Assembly: GCA_011317545.1 (NCBI GenBank)
Contig: WUJK01000011.1
Location: 1,317,501-1,381,500 of the forward strand
Source of the DNA: Coniella vitis
Taxonomy: Eukaryota > Ascomycota > Sordariomycetes > Diaporthales > Schizoparmaceae
Length of the DNA stretch: 64,000 nucleotides
Direction of reading: 5' to 3'
In this document: positions 57,094 to 64,000 of the stretch, in pieces
How the letters are laid out: the number at the start of each line of letters is the position of its first letter
Position numbering within the stretch: position 1 is the stretch's first letter
Notes under the pieces: generated by a model
What the model saw: only the letters and a program-made list of their open reading frames with translations
The model's database searches: none
What the model was told of the DNA's origin: nothing
Program-made: the position numbers and the translations under genes

Positions 57094-59634
57094 ATGTCAG
57101 CGCCCCAGCGTCGGCGCAACGGGTCAGAGGCTTCCTGTGAGCCCTGCCGCCAGCGCAAGATCAAGTGCGACCACGAAAAACCCGTGTGCGCATCTTGTCG
57201 GCGTCGGAAGCTGCAGTCTCGGTGCTGGTATCATCCCTCTCCCCTCTCCAAACCGCGGGGCCCTCCCTCACGGCGTCTGGGTCCCTTGAGACCCGTCTCC
57301 TCGCCTACACCTCCGACCAGTGGTGAGCCATTCGATTCGCTCACGGTCCCTTCTGGCAGCCGTCCCAGTGTATCAAGCGGCTCAGTCATCGAAGACACGC
57401 TGCGGGCTCACACATGGTTCTCGGTATTGAACGAATCCCACAAGCCAACGGCACCAAGCTTTCCGCGCCAAATTCATGCTCAGAAGACGTACAACATCAG
57501 CCCGGAACATGAGCGCGACGTCCAGCAGATTATATCCTTACTGCAAAATAATTTTACTCAAGTTGAAAGACTGATCGAAAACGGCTTCTCATTCACTCCT
57601 ATATCCGTCATTCCCCCTCCGGTTATCTGGAAACTCTTAGCATCTGTCAAGTCTACACTAGTAGCCCCTGAGCACCTGTCAGACGAGAAAGCTAAGCATT
57701 CCCTAGACATATCTGAGCTGGCTAGAGTCGTGATAAGAACCTCATTGTCTCGCGTGAGCATCAGCCCCAACCTCGACCCCAAGGCATTTTGTGAGCTCTT
57801 CTGCGGAGGAAATCTACGTGTGGAAACGTTAGGGCTTCTCTGTTCTATGGCAGCACGTGTACACTTTGACTTTATTGCTGCTTGGTTTGGTGAAAAGCGT
57901 GATGATAGATTGGCCCACCAATTGTACCAGTGTGCCATCCTCAGCCTCCGATTAGCTCGTGAGCTTTCGCCCCAGGTCAACGATATCATGTTGTGGCTGG
58001 CCTATGAAAACACCCAAGTTGCATCAACTCTTGAAGCATGCGTCTGTAAGTTTATAGGGCCAGATTCCCTTGCTGAAACACTACAATATGAGCCGTTTTA
58101 CTCACTCAAACCGCAGCCGTGGCTGTCTGGCGCTTGCTGGGTGACCTAGCCACCGATATATACAGCCTAGGCCTGCACCGCGAGAACCTGCAATCCGAAG
58201 AATCCGTACCCTTCTTCTTGTCTCAGTATCGAAAGCGAGTCTTTGCTATTATTTTCAATGTCGACAAAGGGTGGTCAGCTATATTGAATCAGCCTCCACA
58301 AATACCAAGTCAATATGTCGACCTCAAACCGCCGCTGGACATATCGGATGACGAGCTATTCTCACTGCAGTCAGAAGAGCTGAAACAGCTTGTTGCAAGG
58401 GCGTTAGATCAAGAAGGCTGGAAGAAGGTGGGCGAGCTCACGAGTTCCACCTGGGCGAGGCTTCGATTTCTGCTCGGCCAAGTACGCTCCGACCTTGTTG
58501 AGTACCAATTCCGGCTCAAAGAAAGGCCTGATGAGACTGAGCTTAGGTGAGTTCGATCAAAATCTTCGGGGGTGCTGAAGTGATTCATTGTGAGCGAGAT
58601 TGAGAAGCGTACATGCGCAAAAAATACTGATTGGCCTCAGAAACATCTCGGCTAGATGCCACGAGGCTTGGAATTCCCTTCCCGAGCACTTGAGATATGA
58701 TCTGCACTCTGCAGCAACAGCGGACCTTCGCAACGACACCCGCTTGAAGCTCGCGAGGGCACACCTATCGTTTGTCTATGTTGACTTTCACATTCACCGG
58801 ATGATCAGCAGAGACAGAGGCGGGCCCCCCACCCCCGAACTGCTCCAAGTATCATCCAAGATGCTGCAAGGTGTCATGGCTGCTATCATAGACCGGGGCA
58901 GAACACCCTATGTCTGTGATTTGCCTGGGGATGTATGGCTTTCTGAAAAGAGCTTCACTCCGTTCAAGGCAATGCTGCATTACTGACTTCAAACTCGCAC
59001 TCAGGTCTTGTTTTATGCTCTGCCCTGCGCCGTCATCTTGTAAGCACTGCTCGTAATGTGGAGCTTCCTATGTCGAACACTCAGCTCGGGGATGCTAGCT
59101 GGGCTCACGAGCTGTTTGGGAAGCAATTGGACAATCGGAAGGGGTACCATCGGGCTAATGGCATAACAACACAGAATCGCAGCCTTGCAAGACGCCATCC
59201 GAGACCCGGAACGCAGCCTTCCTCCGTCAATTCAAAAGGCCTTGATATTTCGACATCTGTCGGTGCTTGTATGCCAATTAGAGGGCCTCGCCAGCCCAGG
59301 CGACCCAACATACTCCTTCTGTATCCATGCCGCAAAAATCATATCGAGGAAACTCGACGATATTTTGGAGGAGAAATTGACTCGCTCGGTTCTCACGAGT
59401 GTGCAAGCACATGACGCAGCAGACAGTGTACGGGGGCGCGGCACTCCTGGTGGCCCGGAACCTCCTCAGCAGTGCACCAGTGACGACATTACAGGATCTA
59501 TTCTGGGTGCCGAGTATGCTGCTGCTGCTACCACGGCCGACTTGGGTCACCTGGAGAGTGTGGACTTCGAAGCGTGGGCAACCAACTGGGGGTTCGATAC
59601 GGGCATGACTGGCACCGAGTGGGGCATATTCTAA
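57094..59634 (+). CDS. Zn2Cys6 transcription factor with fungal_trans domain
   Basis: Five exons, 57094-58045, 58117-58546, 58641-58932, 59005-59039 and 59175-59634 (722 aa), all in phase; intron 3 has a TACTGAC branch site. The zinc cluster is at residues 15-44 (C-E-P-C-R-Q-R-K-I-K-C, then C-A-S-C, last Cys after 8 residues). The middle homology region has W-R-L-L-G-D-L-A-T-D-I-Y-S-L-G-L-H-R and R-V-F-A-I-I-F-N-V-D-K. The C-terminal part has P-P-S-I-Q-K-A-L-I-F-R-H-L-S-V-L and a long helical block. Exon 4 is only 35 nt; it supplies V-L-F-Y-A-L-P-C-A-V-I, which fits the usual L-x-Y-x-L-P-C-A block. A nuclear regulator; targets unknown. It is far from the CGG-N6 cluster. Confidence 0.88.
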
Positions 59635-61233
59635 CAGACAACAACGGCTCGCAGAGACAGCTGTTTGACTGGTCACATCCTGTGGCCGGTGATCAGCAGC
59701 TGCGCGGACCAGAGGCCTGCTAATACGGCAAGATTCAACCGACGCTGGTCTGCAATGTTTGTGGCTCTGCAAACACACATAGTCTTCCTGTTTATCTCCG
59801 TTCCAACCTCGGTCTCCACACTTTTGTTCGTCCATAGGAAGGCTTTGCGAACTGGCAGTATCGTTGAGCCTTTTGACCAAGAGCCAGCCAGTCGAGACAC
59901 GTTATCGCGGGACCACGCGGCTTGTAGTATCGGATAGTCCATCGCTCAGCGCCTGTACCGACATACAGGCTCCGTCAAACAGATATCCCAGCCCTTCGAT
60001 GGTGTTCCACGTCGACCTGGTCAGTCGTGGCTGGGCTGGGCTGGTCGCCACGAGCGCGTGCTCCATGGTGGGGCTCCAGCACGCCGAGGCCCGCAAAGAA
60101 TGCGCCAGCTTCCAGAGCAACGATCAACAAGCATTGAAGGCCGAAAGCCCGCGCCCCAACGCATGGCTGCTCGCTTGATGAATCAGCCTGATGCAAGCAG
60201 ACCCAAGTCTCTTCTTACTCCTTACAAAGGACCTCCATCCTGCAATATGGCTTGTTGGGCCTCCGTGCTAATTCTGGATCCTGGCCTGCGTGCGCGACTC
60301 CTCTCCACGTTGCCTTTTCAGGCTTGTGGATCCAGAGTGTGCGATATGATTTGGCCTCTGCATGTCGATGGGGCCACGCTTCGAGCAACCCGACAGCCGT
60401 TGATTGGCAGAGACCAGTTCATGCTGCTGCACCACCACGTCTCAGCCAGGAGGGACACAAGCTGCGCGCCTGCGTGTTGCTACCCCATGGACATTGCCAT
60501 TTTGCCCGCGGTGAGCGCCCACCTTGTTCTCCCGAGCAATCGGGAAGCAGTGCTGGAGCCTGACTGAGTTGACAGCACATCGATGCTGACTCCACCCACC
60601 TTGCTAGCTGACGAGTCAGGCCACCCATCCGCTGCTGAGGCGCCTACGGCTCAACAGGCCACTACTATGTACAGCGCTGGCCCGCGGTGCACACTGAGGG
60701 TGAGATACACAGTATTTCACATCGCTGGGGTCCTGATACCGCTATCTCGGTGTCCGGCCGCATGACACTCGCAGCGCCAGTGAGGCCACCAAGGGATCGT
60801 GAAAAGGGCAGAGAACCCCATGCATAGGACCTGAGACGAGCGCGCCCACAGTACTATGAATAACGCTGCAGCTACGTTAGTACGCCAAAAGTGGCCCTGT
60901 GGAGCAAGCAGAGTGCACCCGATTTGGCCCTGCTCATCGAGCTGGCCCGAGACCGCTACTAGTAAAATGCCATGCTTGGTCCAGAGAAGGTGACTTGTGC
61001 CCAGCCAGCCTGTCACGCCAAGTCAGGACCACTATGAGGTGTCGGTGTCGTGAGAAAGCGGCCTGTTATATAGCTTCAGACCCGGAGCCCACAGTCTCGT
61101 GCGTTCCATTTCGTTTTGCCTTCGGCAAAGCTCACCTCGAAGTCGTGTTCCCTTTTGGGTTCTAACACGAAGCATACGCACTCGCACTCGCACATACATC
61201 TCACCCTCTCGTCCTCTCTGTCCAGCTCCAAAG
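59635..61233. other. Gene-poor region
   Basis: About 1.6 kb of GC-balanced sequence with overlapping short frames on both strands. One GC3-rich frame near 59998-60178 lacks splice support or a known domain. No gene can be defended. Confidence 0.5.
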
Positions 61234-61767
61234 ATGCTTCGCGTGCCAGCAACATCAGCAGCAAGACCCGCCCTCGGCACCTGCAAAGATGTCCCGTCGC
61301 ACTCGCCGGCTGCCCTGTCGAGCATGTCACCGTCCAGCCACCAGCTAGCATCAGCCGTTCTCATTGTCCCAATAATGGATGAGAAGCGTCACGGCGCTGA
61401 TTTACTCATGATTCCCATTTCCAACACCAACAACAAGGCTTCACCTTCTATTCCCAACACCTCCACTACCAGCCGCCGCCGCCACCAGAACAACAATAAC
61501 AACAACACCAACACCAACACCAACAACACCAAGAATAGCAACTGCAGCAGCAGCAGCCGCAGCAGCAGCAGCAATAACAGTGGTAGAAAGACCAAGGAAC
61601 CCCACACTGGAGAATCCGCAAGTCGGACAGAGACACCGGCAGCGCCCACTCCGCCACCGAAGCCCGAACTGCCAGAGGACTGCCAGGACTGGGACGCCTA
61701 CTTGGCCAAGAAGAAATCCACTGCGACTCTTCTGCCGCTCCTCTCTGTCGTAGACGATGAAGAAAGT

Positions 61768-61798
<31 letters not shown>

Positions 61799-62598
61799 CC
61801 TACATAACACCACCCACCCCCGAGACCATCCAGTCACCCGAATCTGGCTTCAAGCACTCCGTAGAAGATCTCGGCTGGCGCGACTGCCTCAACCAGCACC
61901 AACGGCATCCGGCCGCCCGGCCCTTACGCCGCCGGCCGTCCGCAGCAACGATCATCGGCATTACCACCAATCTTTGCCCTGCCGCTCCCCACACCAACAA
62001 CAACAATAATAATAATAATAATAGCAGCAGCAGCAGCAGTTCAATCTCGCTCCGCAGCGCCAAACGCCTCAGCAACGCCTCAACCCTCACAGCCAACACC
62101 GTCAACACCGTCGCCACCGCACCCTGCTTGCTCAGCAGCCGCGCCTACAAGCGCCTCAGCAACGCCTCCACCCTCACCATGCTCACAACCTCCACAACCA
62201 GCAGTGCCAACGGCGGTAAGCCGCGCTCCATCCGCCGCATCAACCGCACGCGCCACCTGCGCGCCTACTACTCGGACGGGTCGCTCCTGCGGGGCGCCCA
62301 GCGCTTGAGCGTCGGCATCAGCAGCATGGCGGACATTGCGGAGCGGCGCGAGCTGCCCACTGCCGCCACGAGGCAGAAGCGCTTCTCGTCAGCATCGATG
62401 CCGCTCGCGAGGCTCAACGCCGAGTTTGCTGCCCCGCCGCCGTATCCGCCGCCTGAAAAGCCGCTGCCCAAGTTACCTGTGGTGGAGGTCCGCGAGCTGC
62501 AGACGCACGAGAGGACGCGGTGGAGGGAGCTGTTGTTGAAGAGTTTCCAGCAGGGGACGTGGAGGAGGGGAATGACTACAGGGCGCGTGGTCGTCTGA
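61234..62598 (+). CDS. Low-complexity protein with polyQ, polyN and polyS tracts
   Basis: A single exon of 454 aa; ATG 61234 is the first in frame. The protein is largely disordered: a polyN/NT stretch (near residues 85-100), Ser/Asn runs (105-120), a run of ten Gln (about 178-187), a nine-Asn and seven-Ser run (about 252-268), and Pro-rich segments. Two copies of (A/Y)-K-R-L-S-N-A-S-T-L-T lie near residues 275 and 309, and R-L-S-V and R-F-S-S-A-S later; R-x-x-S kinase-site-like motifs recur. A basic C-terminal helix contains T-R-W-R-E-L-L-L-K-S-F. It looks like a phosphorylated regulatory or scaffold protein. Function not recognised. Confidence 0.65.
61768..61798 (+). repeat. (CAG)n microsatellite encoding polyglutamine
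   Basis: About ten consecutive CAG units in the coding frame of the polyQ/polyN protein. (AAC/AAT)n and (AGC)n tracts lie at 61490-61530 and 61995-62040. Confidence 0.9.
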
Positions 62599-63521
62599 TA
62601 ACGAATGCTTTCTTGCTGTCGCTGTTGGCTATCTATATAAGACTCAGCGCCGTTGTAGGCTTAGCCTGGTTTCTGCTTCACCTCTGTATGATTTGGATGA
62701 TACTTTGCTCTTGTTATCTGTCGGAACGCTGTCTTATTTGTACTGCTTGGTGTTCATGGCATGGGAAGAAGCGTCTGAATTTGTTTTCATTCTTATTTGG
62801 ACTCTTTTTTTCAGTCATCTTTTCTTTTTCTTTTGTTCATATTCTCTTCTTCAACGTCGGCTTCTTTCTCATCTTACTGGGGACATGTAATATGCAACGC
62901 ACTATGCTGCCAGATAGCAGGGTGTGCCATTTTCAATTCCATTCTTAAACTAGCCTTGTGCGCCAAGGCTTTCTCTTGCAATAGTCCAATCATCCTCAGA
63001 CAACCTCATGCCATCGTCTTGGAAAAGGGCTATGCAGAGAGAACAGTTCAGCAGAAATATCTCGCTCCCTGGGTGGGTTGGGGGGTGAAATCAAAGAAAA
63101 GAAATCAAAACAGCCCCTGTCTTCCCGGCGACTCTTAGAAGGAAGAGACCGGTCAGGAAGACGTCTGAATTTCGCCCACCAACCAACCAACTACCGCCAT
63201 ACTCAGAAAACTCCCCGTCTTCCCTCGCCCGGAAAATCCTTCGTCGATGAACTGTTTGTAAAACCGTACGAGTCCGAACGGGTACAACCGGATCGTTTGT
63301 TTTTAACTTGCCGTAAGATCTAAGAGGTATTATCCTCGTCGTGGATGCAGGTGGATGTGGTGATGACGGTCTTGATCCACCTGATGTCTCTTGATCTATC
63401 TTACCTTCTTTCCCCGGGGGGGGACCCGCTCAACGCCAGAGAGGGCGCCAATTCTCACAAGAAAAAGAAAGAAATACAGGAAAAGAAGGCCAAACAAACA
63501 CCGGATGTTTTGCTTTTAAAG
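62599..63521. other. Intergenic region
   Basis: About 920 bases with T-rich and CT-rich tracts and no supported gene. Confidence 0.6.
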
Positions 63522-64000
63522 CTACTCGACGTTGGCATGGCGGTCTTTGGCGGCGGTGCCCTTGGGCTCTTCAATAATGCTCTCAGAGGTCAAGGTCGCC
63601 TCCGAGTAATCAAAGCTTGAGGAGACGGGGCGATGGCCACCACCGCCAGTGGCAAGGACTTGCCACTCGCGCATCTGCGTGATGGGGAGGTCTATAAGAG
63701 GGCAAGAAGGCCAGTCAGTGTTAGAGTCAATGGATAGCTAAGAGTAGAGGAGACAGATGAAGAGAAAGCATTGTAGGCTATCCGATGCTCCTGGCAGCGG
63801 AGACGGGAAGGGCTCCGTTGTTGTGAAGCATCATAAACGATATCACGCGTGGGAAGAGATGGCTTAGAAAGCGAAGTCCAGAGTTCCAGTTGTACCCAGG
63901 AAGGCAACTCAGGTTTGACCACCAGAGACAGCAGACCAAAGGAAGACTAGAAAGGCAAGAGATGTTACATACCACCGCCAGTGTCACCGCGACGACGATG
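63522..64000 (-). CDS. 3' end of a gene cut by the window edge
   Basis: The last exon, 63522-63691, encodes 56 codons starting L-P-I-T-Q-M-R-E-W-Q-V and ending A-N-V-E before TAG. It joins in phase (split Asp codon) to an exon 63973-64000 that runs off the window and reads H-R-R-R-G-D-T-G-G; donor GTATGT, acceptor TATAG, intron 281 nt. The visible part is a hydrophilic C-terminal tail without a known domain, so the product cannot be named. Confidence 0.6.

Noticed and set aside
1..64000. CRISPR arrays, ribosome binding sites, operons
   Set aside because: The sequence is a fungal nuclear genome with introns; the direct repeats seen are retrotransposon and microsatellite repeats.

Overview
The window comes from a filamentous ascomycete (Pezizomycotina). 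Genes carry short GT-AG introns (47-290 nt) with CTRAC-type branch sites and have GC-rich codons. Fungal families dominate: Zn2Cys6 factors, berberine-bridge (BBE) oxidoreductase, Baeyer-Villiger monooxygenase, UNC93-like transporter, GDP-mannose transporter. The left 9 kb is an AT-rich block with the footprint of repeat-induced point mutation (RIP): almost no CpA/TpG, a large excess of TpA, and conserved Trp, Gln and Cys codons of a retrotransposon turned into TAG and Tyr codons.

Layout. 1-8990: RIP-degraded Ty3/gypsy elements on the minus strand. One nearly whole copy (about 1130-7704) shares an LTR with a second copy that leaves the window at base 1, and a third LTR lies at its other end. 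9264-13564: a BBE-type FAD oxidoreductase and a Baeyer-Villiger monooxygenase, both minus. 14705-19590: two small unrecognised genes, a truncated gene fragment and a frameshifted kinase-like gene.

20305-32112 is the most interesting part, a compact candidate biosynthetic cluster: PaaK-like adenylate-forming enzyme, MFS exporter, short Zn2Cys6 factor, mitochondrial adrenodoxin-type [2Fe-2S] ferredoxin, lysine-2,3-aminomutase-like radical SAM enzyme, and TauD-type Fe(II)/2-oxoglutarate dioxygenase. I assembled the ferredoxin from four short exons. Seven copies of one motif, YGG-N6-CCN with a core close to AAGCYT, lie in the promoter regions of these genes, and by eye nowhere else in the window. 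It has the form of an inverted CGG site for a Zn2Cys6 protein and outlines a regulon. A working idea is that the ferredoxin reduces the radical SAM cluster to make a beta-amino acid, the dioxygenase tailors it, the ligase activates it, and the MFS protein exports it.

32113-39332 is gene-poor. It holds a decayed 18S rRNA fragment (34439-34517) and a zinc-ribbon membrane protein (36194-36991). 39333-64000 is ordinary gene-bearing sequence: GNAT acetyltransferase, NADPH-dependent FMN reductase, UNC93-like MFS protein, GDP-mannose transporter, a large membrane protein, an NAD(P)-binding reductase-like protein, a membrane-anchored aspartyl-protease homologue that lacks both catalytic aspartates, a second Zn2Cys6 factor, a polyQ/polyN protein, and the 3' end of a gene cut by the window edge.

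Gene models were built by hand from reading frames and splice sites. Every multi-exon model given with full coordinates keeps phase across all junctions. Family names rest on motifs I could see; no database search was run.
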